The notes: generated by a model not told the origin, from the letters alone. DNA of 64,000 nucleotides from an uncultured Bacteroidales bacterium (GCA_905210435.1 CAJLWO010000001.1:90253-154252); one strand, 5' to 3'; counted from the first letter of the stretch, positions 13,068-23,382 are shown. Translations and numbers: made by a program.

Positions 13068-15496
13068 CGTCCCGCCATCACTTTTCTGACCGTACGCGAG
13101 CCGTCGCCGAGCACTGCCTCAACGACATATACCCCACCCCCGTTTACCTGCAACTGCGCGGACGCCGTCATCGGCGCGGTGACCGCCACACGCCGCCCGG
13201 CCACATCGGTCAAAGTCAGCGATTCAATGACATCGCCGGCCTCGACCACAATGATTTTGCCGCATACATTCACACTGACACGTGCGCTCTCATCGGCCGT
13301 AACATTGCCGACACCCGACATCTGATACGCCTCCAGGCGCACGCTCTCCACATTTTCACTCGGCGTGACGGTATATTCTGGCGACTGCACCTCATACTTA
13401 TTCCTCCGCCCCGTCTTGGCCGTGACCGTCACTTTCCACCCCATATCGGGATTGTCGCTCCTGACAGTCATGCCGCGACCCGTAGGCCACTTCCCCTCGA
13501 ACGTATCACCCTTGACTTCGATACCGTTGATACTGATTACGGACTGTGCCCCGTCCACACTCACCGCCACCGGCGAGCCGAGCCCGAAATAGCTGCATAT
13601 GATACCGGGCATCGCCTCCGTACGCTGCGCGCACCACTGCTTCAGATTGTCCACGCGGTGCACCCACCCCTCATAACTTATAGGATTGCCGTAGCACAGA
13701 AGGTGTGCGCGATACTCCGGAGCAAGCTCATCGCGCTGCTCGTCGATAAGCGCCGCCGTGCACGCCGGGCGCAGGAAATCGCCGAGATACACGAAGAATC
13801 GGTCGATGAACGGCTCGCGGAACTCCTCCATCGCCGTCATCACCTTGAACAGTTTCACCGCATGATGCGCGTTGCCCTCGCCGATATTGCCGTAGGCATA
13901 GTCGCCGGTGTGCAGCACGAAATCAAAATAGTTGAAATCAGCCGGATTTGACGCTAAGAAATCGAGGTCTTTCATAATCCAGCGCCATTTGCCGCCTTCG
14001 GCTGTCGGGCGCCACATCACGATATTGTTGCCCGGGAAGTCGGTGTTCGTGGCCCATACGTTGGCGATATACAGGTTGGCGAAATTCTCCACATCGATGG
14101 CCTTCTCCATCTGCTCATAGCTCGGATTGCCCTCATACAGGCGCTTCAGCTCCTCGAAACTGTCGGTAGTACCCGCTTTCAGCTCCTCCCAGTTCTCAAG
14201 CATGTCGATATCCTCCAGCCCGTCGTAACAATCCTCGACATAATCCTCGTTTGAGCGCTGGCGCAACGCGTATATACCGCGGTATTTGCCGTTGATATAG
14301 CATATCACGGGCCGGTAGGCCTGCCAGTCGAGATTGTCGCAGTTGCGGCCGAACAGCGTCTGCACGAACGAGTCATTGATACGCGCCTCGCCGAAACAGT
14401 TGCCGCCGTTGCGCAGCACGAATGATTTCGACTTCTTCACGTCGGGCTTGTCGCTCCAGAACGGATAGCTGTATTTCTTCGTACCGAAACGCTTGTTGGA
14501 ATACACTGCAAACGATTTCTGCGGCTGGTTTCTCGACCATCCGCCATGTATCCTGAATTCCCCGAGCTGGTTTATGGGACTCTCCTTCCCCGACTCGTAG
14601 AAATACTCCACATTGACCGGACGCCGCCAGTCCTCGTTGAAATTCATCCATATCCCCATATCGGGGTCGTCAATATAGTCCTGGTTGGTGTTCAGCGATA
14701 TGATAGGAATATCCACCTCGCGCGAGTGATAGATATAGGAATGCGTCGTGGCGCGGGGCGATATTGCCTCCGCCGATATAAGTTTGGCACGGAGCACCAT
14801 CGACTGCGACGTGCGCGCGGTGTACTCCCTGTCATAACCCGGAGAGTCAGGTGTCGGCTCGGAGCCGTCGGTCGTCACATACAGCCGCGTGTCGGCCGGC
14901 AGGTCGACACCCTCGGGAATGCTTATCGTCACCTCCTCGATTTTCTTCACATTGTAACGCGCATTGCCCTTGACCGAGAACACCGGTTCGGGCAGCACCG
15001 TAGCCGTGACACCCCCGCCGTTGGCGGCGCGAGGCGTTGGTGTCAGCTCATACCCCCATTCGTCGCCGGCATCCTCCGTGCGGCCGTAACCCACATTGGG
15101 CGCCGGCATCTTGGGGTATGACACACAGTCGACAACCTCCCCCTGCGGATTGAACAGATACAGTTTTCCCTTGCCCGAATCAAGGCGGAAATCGGTATGA
15201 TGTCCCGTCCCTACCTTGTCGCAGTAAATCACGGTGTAACCGTTGCGCCCCACGCCAACCGAACGGTTGAGCACAAATGCCTTTTCAAAGTCCTCGCTGT
15301 CGCCCACACGGTAGTTGGTAAGGCGCACGGCGTTGTCGCTGTCATTATATATCTCGAACCATGAATCCGGGAAATCGCCGCCGGCAAATACGCAGTCGAT
15401 ATTCGACTGCATCAGTTCGTTAATCCACAATTTGGCGTCGGCCTGTATCCCGACAAACATCAGCGCCACCGCGCCGACAGCATATCTCTTTTTCAT
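13064..15496 (-). CDS. CotH-kinase-family secreted protein with lamin-tail and chitobiase-like domains
   Basis: An 810-residue exported protein. Order: signal peptide (cleaved near ADA), lamin-tail domain (about 22-150, starting LWINELMQSNIDCVFAGG), chitobiase/FN3-like domain (about 170-260, RLYVTTDGSEPT), then a CotH protein-kinase-like domain (about 270-620). In the last, FRIHGGWSRNQPQKSFAVYS and WRWIMKDLDFLAS match the ATP-binding and metal-binding motifs of CotH. The final 80 residues end in a beta-sandwich tail (GGVYVVEAVLGDGSRTVRK) resembling type IX sorting domains. Protein or glycan phosphorylation is inferred from family only. Confidence 0.85.
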   Translation of the reverse strand: MKKRYAVGAVALMFVGIQADAKLWINELMQSNIDCVFAGGDFPDSWFEIYNDSDNAVRLTNYRVGDSEDFEKAFVLNRSVGVGRNGYTVIYCDKVGTGHHTDFRLDSGKGKLYLFNPQGEVVDCVSYPKMPAPNVGYGRTEDAGDEWGYELTPTPRAANGGGVTATVLPEPVFSVKGNARYNVKKIEEVTISIPEGVDLPADTRLYVTTDGSEPTPDSPGYDREYTARTSQSMVLRAKLISAEAISPRATTHSYIYHSREVDIPIISLNTNQDYIDDPDMGIWMNFNEDWRRPVNVEYFYESGKESPINQLGEFRIHGGWSRNQPQKSFAVYSNKRFGTKKYSYPFWSDKPDVKKSKSFVLRNGGNCFGEARINDSFVQTLFGRNCDNLDWQAYRPVICYINGKYRGIYALRQRSNEDYVEDCYDGLEDIDMLENWEELKAGTTDSFEELKRLYEGNPSYEQMEKAIDVENFANLYIANVWATNTDFPGNNIVMWRPTAEGGKWRWIMKDLDFLASNPADFNYFDFVLHTGDYAYGNIGEGNAHHAVKLFKVMTAMEEFREPFIDRFFVYLGDFLRPACTAALIDEQRDELAPEYRAHLLCYGNPISYEGWVHRVDNLKQWCAQRTEAMPGIICSYFGLGSPVAVSVDGAQSVISINGIEVKGDTFEGKWPTGRGMTVRSDNPDMGWKVTVTAKTGRRNKYEVQSPEYTVTPSENVESVRLEAYQMSGVGNVTADESARVSVNVCGKIIVVEAGDVIESLTLTDVAGRRVAVTAPMTASAQLQVNGGGVYVVEAVLGDGSRTVRKVMAGR

Positions 15497-15518
15497 GGTT
15501 ATATATTTGTTACAGCCG

Positions 15519-15603
15519 GTAGGGACGCAGTGGGGCGGGGGTGTCTCGCCCCCGCGGTATTAATCTCGGAAAATTACACCGAGGGCGAGACGCCCTCGCC
15601 CCA
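15519..15603. repeat. GC-rich paired dyad, copy B1
   Basis: Begins GTAGGGACGCAG. Contains two facing hairpins, GGGGGTGTCTCGCCCCC and GAGGGCGAGACGCCCTC, joined by an AT-rich link (GGTATTAATCTCGGAAAATT). It lies 30 bp past the GH3 stop codon and 22 bp upstream of the CotH gene, so it may act as the 3' end structure of the polysaccharide operon. Confidence 0.75.
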
Positions 15604-15633
15604 CTTTATCATCCCCATTGACGGGTATTATAT

Positions 15634-18198
15634 TTACTTCACTTCAACTTCGCCGTGGAGACGGATATCGTCGGACGATGCGCCCACGTATATCTCGTAA
15701 CGACCCTGCGGGGTCACGAAGCCGCCGGTATTATCGTCCCAGTAACGCAGCTCGGCATACGGGATATTCACCTTCACGGTCTCCGACTTGCCGCGTGGCA
15801 CGCTGATGCGCTCGAATCCGCGCAACTGCTTGATAGGCATATATGTGCCCGTATCGGGATATTTCACATACACCTGCGCCACCTCGTCGCCGTCGCGCTT
15901 GCCGGTGTTGCGCACCTTGAAGCTGATGTCAACACCATCGGCTGTTGTGTCCACCTTGAGGTCACTGTATTTGAACTTGGTATAGCTCAGTCCGTAGCCG
16001 AATTCATACAACGGCTTGCCTGTGAAATACTGGTAGGTGCGGCCCGGGCCGTTGACGAGCGAATAGTCGTCGAATTCGGGAAGATCGTCCATCGAGCGGT
16101 AGAACGTAAGAGGCAGACGTCCGCCGGGGTTGTATTCGCCGAACAGCGCCTCGGCCACTGCATTTCCACCCTGCTCGCCGGGATACCACGCATAGAGTAT
16201 CGCGGGGATATTCTCGTCAATCCAGTTGATGGCGAGCGAGCTTCCGGCCACCATCACCACCACCGTGTTGGGATTGATTTTGTATATCTCCTTTATGAAT
16301 TCCTGCTGGTCGGCGGGGAGTTCGAGTGTATAGCGGTCCTGACCCTCGCGTTCGATTGATTTGTCGATACCCATTACCGCGATGGTCATATCGGCCTCAG
16401 CGGCAGCCTTGCCGGCTTCGCCGTAAAGCTCGATGCGGTTCACGCTGTCAAGGATAGGAGCACGCCAGAACATACGGGCGAAGCAGTCGCCGCCACCGTC
16501 GAAATATTCCACTTTGAGGTCATAGCTCCTGCCGGCCTCGAGATTGACAATAACATCGTCATTGGTTGCCGGACGCTCCACCCACGAGTCGATCAGCTTC
16601 TTGCCGTCGAGCCACACGCGGCAGCCGTCGTCCGATTTCATCGACAGCACATAGTCGCCGCTAACAGTGGGGCGCAGCTTGCCTGTCCATCTTACCGACA
16701 TCGGCTGCGACCAGGCCGGATCCGGCGGCTGGCACGAAGGGTCATAGTATATTTCCTCGTCGGTACGCACCACTGCGGGTTCACCCTGCAGATTGGCATT
16801 TCTGTAATACTCGGCTTTGAGTCCGCCCGGGAAGAAATCTTTTGAAATCGGCTCATATCCCGTGGCAAGCGACACCCACGGCGCATGTATTATCTCCACC
16901 TTGTCGCCGACATGGTTTCTGATGCCCTGGAGCACCGATACAGGCTCATTGACCGGCGTACCGCTATAGTCGCCAAATTCGCAACGGTCGGCATTGAGTC
17001 CCACCACCGCAATCTTTTTAACCTTCTTGGGGTTAATCGGAAGAGTGTTTTTGTCGTTCTTGAGAAGCACAAGGCTCTGACGCGCCACCTCAAGCGCAAG
17101 CTCCTGATGCTCCTTGCAGCCTACCTTGTCGGGGGATATGCTGTTGTAGGGATTGAGTTCCGGGTCGTCGAAAAGGCCGAGCAGCATGCGGCCGCGCAGT
17201 ATGCGGTAGGCCACCGAATCGATTTCGGCGTCGGTCACGCGGTAGTCCTTGTAAGCCTTGATGAGCGGCTCGGTATACACGTTGTCGGCGCACTCTATGT
17301 CATTGCCGGCTTTCATCATCAGCACGGCGGCGGTCTCGTAATCGCGTATGAACTTATGCTGCGTCACCATCCATGCCGGGGCGCTGCAGTCGGTCACTAC
17401 GTAGCCTTGAAAGCCCCAGTCGCCGCGGAGCACTTTCTGTATCAGATAATGGTTGACCGTACAGGGCACGCCGTTGACGGCGTTGTAGGCTGTCATGATT
17501 GACTGCGCCTTACCCTCCTTTATGCACCGTTCGAACGACGGCAGATAATATTCGCGCAAATCGCGCTCCGAAATCACGGCGTTGCACGACGCGCGGTTGT
17601 GCTCCTCGTTGTTGGCCGCGAAATGCTTGGGGGTGGCCACCGCCTTGAGATAGCGCGGATGGTCGCCCTGCAATCCTTTGACGAACTCGGTTCCGATACG
17701 CCCTGTCAGATAAGGGTCCTCGCCGTATGTCTCGGGGGTGCGGCCCCAGCGCGGGTCACGCGCCATATTGACGGTCGGCGACCAGAATGTCAGCAGGTCG
17801 CTCGACCCGTCGTGCTGCAGCTTGCCGAGCCCGAGCGCGTTCCACTTGCCGCGTGCCTCGTCGGAGATGGCGGTCGACATCCTCCCTATCAACGCCGGAT
17901 TCCATGTAGCCGCCATGCCTATGGCCTGTGGAAACACGGTGAATTTGCCGGGGCGCACGATGCCGTGCAACGCCTCGTTGCCGTGATAGAACTTGTCGAT
18001 GCCAAGGCGCGGTATGCCCGGCGAATTATGCGTCATAAGCGACACTTTCTCCTCGAGCGTAAGTCTCGAGAGCAGGTCGTTGACACGTTCGTGGATCGGA
18101 GCGGAGGGGTCTTTGTAGACCTCGCGCCCCTGCGCAAAGGTAAGGGAATTACCTGCCAGACATAACAGCCCGGCCGCTATCAGCTTCTGTAATTTCAT
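15634..18198 (-). CDS. Glycoside hydrolase family 3 enzyme with PA14 insert (beta-glucosidase/xylosidase type)
   Basis: Secreted exo-acting retaining hydrolase, 854 residues with signal peptide (cleaved after TFA). The N-terminal GH3 barrel covers about 40-350; the nucleophile is Asp270 in GYVVTDCSAP. KHFAANNEEHNR is the substrate-binding KHF motif. The alpha/beta sandwich domain is interrupted by a PA14 lectin-like insert (about 455-590, GGLKAEYYRNANLQGEP to GGDCFARMFWR). The C-terminus is a fibronectin-like domain. It is the last gene of the minus-strand operon, 15 bp after a GH30 gene. Together with GH30 it fits trimming of beta-linked gluco- or galacto-oligosaccharides; specificity is not fixed by sequence. 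Confidence 0.9.
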   Translation of the reverse strand: MKLQKLIAAGLLCLAGNSLTFAQGREVYKDPSAPIHERVNDLLSRLTLEEKVSLMTHNSPGIPRLGIDKFYHGNEALHGIVRPGKFTVFPQAIGMAATWNPALIGRMSTAISDEARGKWNALGLGKLQHDGSSDLLTFWSPTVNMARDPRWGRTPETYGEDPYLTGRIGTEFVKGLQGDHPRYLKAVATPKHFAANNEEHNRASCNAVISERDLREYYLPSFERCIKEGKAQSIMTAYNAVNGVPCTVNHYLIQKVLRGDWGFQGYVVTDCSAPAWMVTQHKFIRDYETAAVLMMKAGNDIECADNVYTEPLIKAYKDYRVTDAEIDSVAYRILRGRMLLGLFDDPELNPYNSISPDKVGCKEHQELALEVARQSLVLLKNDKNTLPINPKKVKKIAVVGLNADRCEFGDYSGTPVNEPVSVLQGIRNHVGDKVEIIHAPWVSLATGYEPISKDFFPGGLKAEYYRNANLQGEPAVVRTDEEIYYDPSCQPPDPAWSQPMSVRWTGKLRPTVSGDYVLSMKSDDGCRVWLDGKKLIDSWVERPATNDDVIVNLEAGRSYDLKVEYFDGGGDCFARMFWRAPILDSVNRIELYGEAGKAAAEADMTIAVMGIDKSIEREGQDRYTLELPADQQEFIKEIYKINPNTVVVMVAGSSLAINWIDENIPAILYAWYPGEQGGNAVAEALFGEYNPGGRLPLTFYRSMDDLPEFDDYSLVNGPGRTYQYFTGKPLYEFGYGLSYTKFKYSDLKVDTTADGVDISFKVRNTGKRDGDEVAQVYVKYPDTGTYMPIKQLRGFERISVPRGKSETVKVNIPYAELRYWDDNTGGFVTPQGRYEIYVGASSDDIRLHGEVEVK

Positions 18199-18213
18199 AG
18201 ATTTTGTTAATTA

Positions 18214-19635
18214 TCAGTAATATATGGTGCTAAATGATTTAGGCGGTAAAACGAATGTCAGATATTTCTCACCCTGTTTCAGAACCACATCGCGGGAAGT
18301 GTCAAGACGGTTGGCGGCAATCACCACCTCTTTGCCGTCGGGATTGACAAACGCGAGGATGTCGTCACCGGCATTGTCGAGTATCACTCGTTGCGCGCCC
18401 GGCTCGATGTAGTGGCTAAGATGCTTCATAAGGTAATATTCGGGGTGGTAGTCGACCTGCTGTGTCTTGGGATTGACCGAAATCAGCGCATTCTGCTTCC
18501 AACCCCACGGACTGACGCCCGTATCGTCAAGCACCATGTTCCAGTACGTGAAGTTGCGCGCGCCGTTGCGCAGATAATGGCTTATCTGCCACCACGTATG
18601 CTCGGCGGCGCCCCAGTCGTTGCTGCCGTTGCCGCACTCGGCCTCGGTATGCATCATCTTCAGGTGAGGGTACTCTTTGCTGATATAAGGGATTGCACCC
18701 TTGCCGTCCCACTGGAAACCTGCCCCCTTGAAATAACGTGCCGCTTCGGGGTCGTCAAGCGCTGTACGGGTATAGGCCGGATTGTCACGGTTGATCGTGC
18801 CGAATATGATTTCGGTGTCTATGCTGTCCTTCTCGAACTGAGGTCCGAGGAAACGACCCACAAAGTAAGCCAAATCCTCCGGTCGCCACGGACAGCTCGG
18901 GAATATATGGTTGGAACACGGCTCGTTTTGTATGCATATATTTTCGATATGCACTCCCTCCTTCTCGTAAGCCTTGCAGAATTTCGCGAAATAAAGCGCG
19001 TAGGCTTTCAGATAGCCCTCCTGCATCTTGAAGCCCGTGGTAGGCAGTTCGAGGTGGCGTTCGCGCTGCAGTCCGTTATGGTTGACTGCGCCATTGTCAT
19101 ACCCGCTGGCATAGCTGTTGTTGGTCTTCATCCACCCGGGCGGACTCCACGGCGAAGCCCACATCTTAAGCCCGGGATTGATTTTCTGCGCCTCCTTGAT
19201 ATAGCGCAACAGTATGTGGCGGTCGCGCGCAATAGAGAAATTTACCATGTCGAAGTCGTCGATGACATCGTTTAGCGAGTAGAAATTCATCCCGTAGTCA
19301 CTCGCGCCTATAGGCATGCGGCAGTAATTGAAGCGTGCGCCCTCCTCGCCGAACAGATCCGCCATTATCGCCTGACGCTGTTCCGGCTCAAGGTAGCATA
19401 GCATGTCCCAGCCTATTTCATTGAATGTCCCCCCGATACCGTCAATCGTCTGCGCGATATTTTCCGTCACGGTGACGACGGGTATATTTCCATCGGGAGC
19501 CTTTTCACTCCATTTTATATTCTTCACCTGCTTCCACGGAGCCTTGTCGGTGGTGGTGTACATCTCCACTTTCTGCGCTGATGCGAGACTGCATACCGCC
19601 ATCGCTATCATAGCGGCTGTACTTAGCTTTTTCAT
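18214..19635 (-). CDS. Glycoside hydrolase family 30 enzyme (copy 1)
   Basis: Retaining GH30 hydrolase of the glucosylceramidase-like group, about 473 residues with signal peptide. I use the ATG at 19635 (MKKLSTAAMIAMAVCSLASA). The TIM barrel has the acid/base near residue 238 in ICIQNEPCSN and the nucleophile near residue 331 in HTEAECGNGSNDWG. The C-terminal beta-sandwich ends LPPKSFSTIYY as in full-length relatives. The subfamily cannot be set by eye; GH30 members in such loci cleave beta-1,6-glucan, beta-1,6-galactan or beta-glucosides. It lies 43 bp from the second GH30 and 15 bp from GH3. Confidence 0.9.
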   Translation of the reverse strand: MKKLSTAAMIAMAVCSLASAQKVEMYTTTDKAPWKQVKNIKWSEKAPDGNIPVVTVTENIAQTIDGIGGTFNEIGWDMLCYLEPEQRQAIMADLFGEEGARFNYCRMPIGASDYGMNFYSLNDVIDDFDMVNFSIARDRHILLRYIKEAQKINPGLKMWASPWSPPGWMKTNNSYASGYDNGAVNHNGLQRERHLELPTTGFKMQEGYLKAYALYFAKFCKAYEKEGVHIENICIQNEPCSNHIFPSCPWRPEDLAYFVGRFLGPQFEKDSIDTEIIFGTINRDNPAYTRTALDDPEAARYFKGAGFQWDGKGAIPYISKEYPHLKMMHTEAECGNGSNDWGAAEHTWWQISHYLRNGARNFTYWNMVLDDTGVSPWGWKQNALISVNPKTQQVDYHPEYYLMKHLSHYIEPGAQRVILDNAGDDILAFVNPDGKEVVIAANRLDTSRDVVLKQGEKYLTFVLPPKSFSTIYY

Positions 19636-19678
19636 GTAATACATCTGTTGGTTGATTTGCAGTTACTTCTGTTAGCGA

Positions 19679-21103
19679 TTACTCAGTGATTAAAAGCGTA
19701 TTGAACGATTTTGGCTGTAAAGACAGGTTCATGACACCGTCGCAACCGAGCGATACCGACATGTTGCGCACCGTATCGTCGGGATTGAACACCACAATGA
19801 CACGCGAACCGTCCTCATTCTCAAATGCCGAAAGGTTATAGTTGTTGCCCAGCGTGATAAGTCGTCTGGCTCCCGGCTGCACGTAGCGGCTGAAATGCTT
19901 CATCAGCCAGTACTCGGGTGTGAATGTGGCCTTTTTCGATTTGGTGTCTACCACCACCATGGCGTTCTGTTTCCAGCCCCACGAACTGCGGCAGTCGTCG
20001 CCGAGCACCATGTTGAAATACATGTACATGCCGGCACCGTCCTCTATGTATTTTTTCATCAGCCAGTAGGTGTGTTCGGCCGCGCCCCAGTCGTTGCTGC
20101 CGTCGCCACATTCGTTTTCGGTCTGTATGATAGGCAGATGGGGATATGTCTCCGATATTTTCTTCACTATATCCTTTCCTTCCCACTGCACGCCTACACC
20201 TTTGATGTATCGGCTCATCGCCTCGTCCGACAGCATCGTCTCCACGTGGTCGAAGCGGTCGGTATTGAGCGTGCCGAGCCACAGTTCCACGTCGGGATGC
20301 GTCGCTTCAAACTCAGGGCCGAGGTAGCTCCCTACAAACTTGGTCATCCCCGCCGGTGTCCATGAGCAGTTGGGCCAGATATTGAACGTATACGGCTCGT
20401 TCTGGAACTGGAGCATGAATATGTCTATCCCCTCCTTCTTGTATTCAGTGACGTAGCGCGACAGATATTTGCTGTAAGTCGTCAGATATTCAGGCTCAAG
20501 TATCATCTGGTCGTTGCCGGTCGGCACCTCCTTCGACGGGTCGAGGCCGTTTATCGCGTCGGCACGGTTGGAATAATGGCCGTTGGTCTTCATCCACTGC
20601 GGAGCGCTCCATGGCGACGCCCAGATGCGCAGCGACGGATTTATGGCAAGCGCCTCCTTGATATAGGGTATCAGGTATTTTTTATCATGTTTTATTGAGA
20701 ACTTACGCAACTCGAAATCACCCGGAGTCTCGTCGTAGCTGTACCATTCGGTGGCGAAGTCGTTGGCGCCGACAGGAGTGCGGCACACACTGAAATTCAG
20801 TCCGTTCTCACTGTCAAACAGCATTTCCATCACCCGTTGGCGCTCATCTTTCCCAAGACTTTTCAATGCCTTGCCACCCAACTCATTGAAACAGCCGCCG
20901 AACCCCAGCATGGTCTGTGCGCCGTAGCGTGTCACCATCACATCATGGCTGACCGTATTGTCGTACTCAGCCAGTTCGATGCTGCCGCAGTCGACCCACT
21001 GCCCGGCGGGAGTGGAACTTATCAGCCGCACATCGGTCGCCTCCGCCGCAAAGGCGGCTGTCACTAACATCATCGCGGCAGTTATTTTTTTCATTGCAAT
21101 CAT
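19679..21103 (-). CDS. Glycoside hydrolase family 30 enzyme (copy 2)
   Basis: Paralogue of the neighbouring GH30, about 474 residues. The open frame extends upstream to 21157, but the ATG at 21103 (MIAMKKITAAMMLVTAAFAA) begins a proper signal peptide; the ATG at 21094 is an alternative. GFGGCFNELGGKAL opens the barrel. The acid/base is near residue 236 in LQFQNEPYTF and the nucleophile near residue 329 in IIQTENECGDGSNDWG. The two GH30s differ in most surface loops while keeping the WGWKQNA segment, suggesting different subsites rather than recent duplication. Confidence 0.9.
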   Translation of the reverse strand: MIAMKKITAAMMLVTAAFAAEATDVRLISSTPAGQWVDCGSIELAEYDNTVSHDVMVTRYGAQTMLGFGGCFNELGGKALKSLGKDERQRVMEMLFDSENGLNFSVCRTPVGANDFATEWYSYDETPGDFELRKFSIKHDKKYLIPYIKEALAINPSLRIWASPWSAPQWMKTNGHYSNRADAINGLDPSKEVPTGNDQMILEPEYLTTYSKYLSRYVTEYKKEGIDIFMLQFQNEPYTFNIWPNCSWTPAGMTKFVGSYLGPEFEATHPDVELWLGTLNTDRFDHVETMLSDEAMSRYIKGVGVQWEGKDIVKKISETYPHLPIIQTENECGDGSNDWGAAEHTYWLMKKYIEDGAGMYMYFNMVLGDDCRSSWGWKQNAMVVVDTKSKKATFTPEYWLMKHFSRYVQPGARRLITLGNNYNLSAFENEDGSRVIVVFNPDDTVRNMSVSLGCDGVMNLSLQPKSFNTLLITE

Positions 21104-21138
21104 AGTGTTGTCTTTTCCCTTAAAAAATAGAAGTATTA

Positions 21139-23382
21139 TTACCGGTCTTTTCCACATCCCCAGTCGGTATGGCGTCCGGTCATTTTCAATTTTATTTTTG
21201 CACCGTTTCTGATTTCATCGTGCGAGAACCACGGTTCGCTGAGTTCACGCCCGTCAATCGTGGCAGCACTTATATACTTGCAGTCGTCCGAACTGCCCGG
21301 AGCCTCGATGACAAGCTCCTTGCCATTTTCCATGCGCAGCTTCACTTTCGTGAAAAACGGAGTTCCTACAGTATATACTCCCGAGCCGGGAGTGACGGGA
21401 TAGAATCCCATCATCGAGAACACCACGAACGACGACAGTCCGCCACCGTCCTCATCGCCCGGCATACCCATCACGTCAGGACGGAACCACTGCCGTATCA
21501 GCTGCCGCACACAGCGCTGCGTGCGCCACGGCTCGCCGGCATAGTTGTAGAGATACGGTATATGCATCGACGGCTCGTTGCCCATGGTGAACTGTCCCAC
21601 ATTGCCTGTCTGGTCGGGCAGCACACCGTAAAATTCATACTTGCTCCTGCCGAGCCATTCGTTGAACGTATCGTCAAGATTGGAGATGAACTTCCTCTCG
21701 CCTCCCATCAGCTCTATAAGCCCGGGAATATCGTGCTGGCAGTCCCAGCGGTAGGTCCAGCCGTTGTTTTCGTCGTAATAGTCGCGCGCCCCGATACCGC
21801 CCGAGAACTTGTAGTCGAACGGCTCGATAAAGTTGCCTGCGCTGTCCTTGGGGTGGAAGAACGAAGTCGCGGGATTGAACAGGTTGCGGTAGTTCTTCGA
21901 CCGCCCGGCATAGTAGCCGGCCTCGTCGTCAAGCCCCAGACGACCGGCCATCACCGAAAGGCACCAGTCGTCGTAGGCCGTACCGAGCGTCACGGCCACA
22001 GCCTGACGCTTCTCCCAGCCGTCGACCTCGTCGAGATACTCCTTTTCGCCCGGATGCAGTGCGGGGATATAGCCGTGCTCGCGGTAAAATCTGTTGAGAT
22101 AGCCCGCCTTGCCGTTGCGCCACGGCGCAAGTGTCTTGTCCTCCACGGCCGCTTTGCCGTAACGGTAGCCCTCGGCGAAATCGACACCCCTGACACCCTT
22201 GACCATTGCGTCGGCCATCGAGGCCACGCCGTGGTTGCAGTTCATACGGTGCGAGTCGCCGCTTACGGCGGGGAATGTCGGGAGCCACTGTTGCTCCGAG
22301 CTGCGCGCATAGTCGATGAGCGAATTGAGCATGTCGGCCTCCTGACTTTCCGACAGGAGTATGCGCAGCGGGTGTGTGGCACGGTAGGTGTCCCAGAGCC
22401 AGTCATCGGTATAATGGTGTTCCCCTTCATGCACCTGACGGTCGGCAGGGCTGAAATAGCGTCCGTATTCGGCTATGTCGACGGGACGCTCGTAGCAGCG
22501 GTAGAGCGATGTATAGAACACCTCTTTGTCGGCCTCCGTACCACCTTCGACCATGATTTTGCCAAGCTCATCGTTCCATCGGGCACGTGCCTCCGCCTTT
22601 ACTTTGTCAAAACTCGAGCCCCCGACCTCGCGCTTCATGTTCTCGCGGGCCTGAGCCGCGTCGATATAAGACACGCCGTAGCGCATCTCGACGGGCAGCG
22701 TAGAGTCAAACGTCATCACAGCGCATGCCTCGTCACCGCTGCCTGCAGTCCGGTCGCTCATGCTGCCCCCGGCGAGCACCCCCGACCTGAGCGGCACGCG
22801 GTCGACCTCGGCATAGATGTAGACTTTAATCCCGCCCCATGAGTACTGGTAGCCGCTCATGCTGCGTCCGTCAATGTTCATCTCGCCGTTACGGGCATTG
22901 AGTATCAGGGTCATGTCGCCCCCCTCGGGGTCGGGCGACAGACGGTAGACGGCCGAGTGCGCGGCAGGAGTGAACTCGGCGCGTATGTTCTGTCCGTCGA
23001 TGTCGGTTGCGTAGTAGTAAGGAGTGATTTCCTCGTTGTCGTAATCGGTGACAATGGAGTAAGGAAGCGTGTCGTCAGCACCGGAACTTTGCGTGGCCGA
23101 CAAGTTGAATGCCTGGCATTCGCGGTGGTTGACAACCAACAGCGGAAGCCCGTTGACCCTGCTCTCCGTATACGACCCACGCACGGGATACACCCTCATC
23201 ATGCCGTTGGGCAAGTGGACGGTGGGAAACGTAGGCATCAGCAAATGGCTGATATTGCCCATATACGGGTTTACATAATCTACCGGTGTCTTTGCGGCAA
23301 AGGCACTCCCGGCCACAAAGGCCGACAGCAGCAATGACGCGACACCTGACTTCATGGTTCTCTTTCTGTCAGTTGGCTTCAT
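21139..23382 (-). CDS. Glycoside hydrolase family 92 alpha-mannosidase (copy 1)
   Basis: Calcium-dependent inverting exo-alpha-mannosidase of GH92, 747 residues, with signal peptide (an alternative ATG at 23355 gives a shorter leader). VDYVNPYMGNISHLLMPTFP opens the N-terminal sandwich. The (alpha/alpha)6 barrel contains DWLWDTYRATHPL. The catalytic Glu lies in TMGNEPSMHIPYLYNYAG and the acidic pair in GMPGDEDGGGLSSF. FSMMGFYPVTPGSGVY is the family signature. The TFPTV start resembles the subgroup with divergent N-termini. It begins 247 bp after the lipoprotein gene, so it may have a separate or processed transcript. Confidence 0.92.
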   Translation of the reverse strand: MKPTDRKRTMKSGVASLLLSAFVAGSAFAAKTPVDYVNPYMGNISHLLMPTFPTVHLPNGMMRVYPVRGSYTESRVNGLPLLVVNHRECQAFNLSATQSSGADDTLPYSIVTDYDNEEITPYYYATDIDGQNIRAEFTPAAHSAVYRLSPDPEGGDMTLILNARNGEMNIDGRSMSGYQYSWGGIKVYIYAEVDRVPLRSGVLAGGSMSDRTAGSGDEACAVMTFDSTLPVEMRYGVSYIDAAQARENMKREVGGSSFDKVKAEARARWNDELGKIMVEGGTEADKEVFYTSLYRCYERPVDIAEYGRYFSPADRQVHEGEHHYTDDWLWDTYRATHPLRILLSESQEADMLNSLIDYARSSEQQWLPTFPAVSGDSHRMNCNHGVASMADAMVKGVRGVDFAEGYRYGKAAVEDKTLAPWRNGKAGYLNRFYREHGYIPALHPGEKEYLDEVDGWEKRQAVAVTLGTAYDDWCLSVMAGRLGLDDEAGYYAGRSKNYRNLFNPATSFFHPKDSAGNFIEPFDYKFSGGIGARDYYDENNGWTYRWDCQHDIPGLIELMGGERKFISNLDDTFNEWLGRSKYEFYGVLPDQTGNVGQFTMGNEPSMHIPYLYNYAGEPWRTQRCVRQLIRQWFRPDVMGMPGDEDGGGLSSFVVFSMMGFYPVTPGSGVYTVGTPFFTKVKLRMENGKELVIEAPGSSDDCKYISAATIDGRELSEPWFSHDEIRNGAKIKLKMTGRHTDWGCGKDR

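Noticed and set aside
19635..21157. Overlap between GH30 copy 2 and GH92 copy 1
   Set aside because: It only arises from the upstream ATG at 21157; the signal peptide starts at 21103 or 21094, leaving a normal 35-bp gap.
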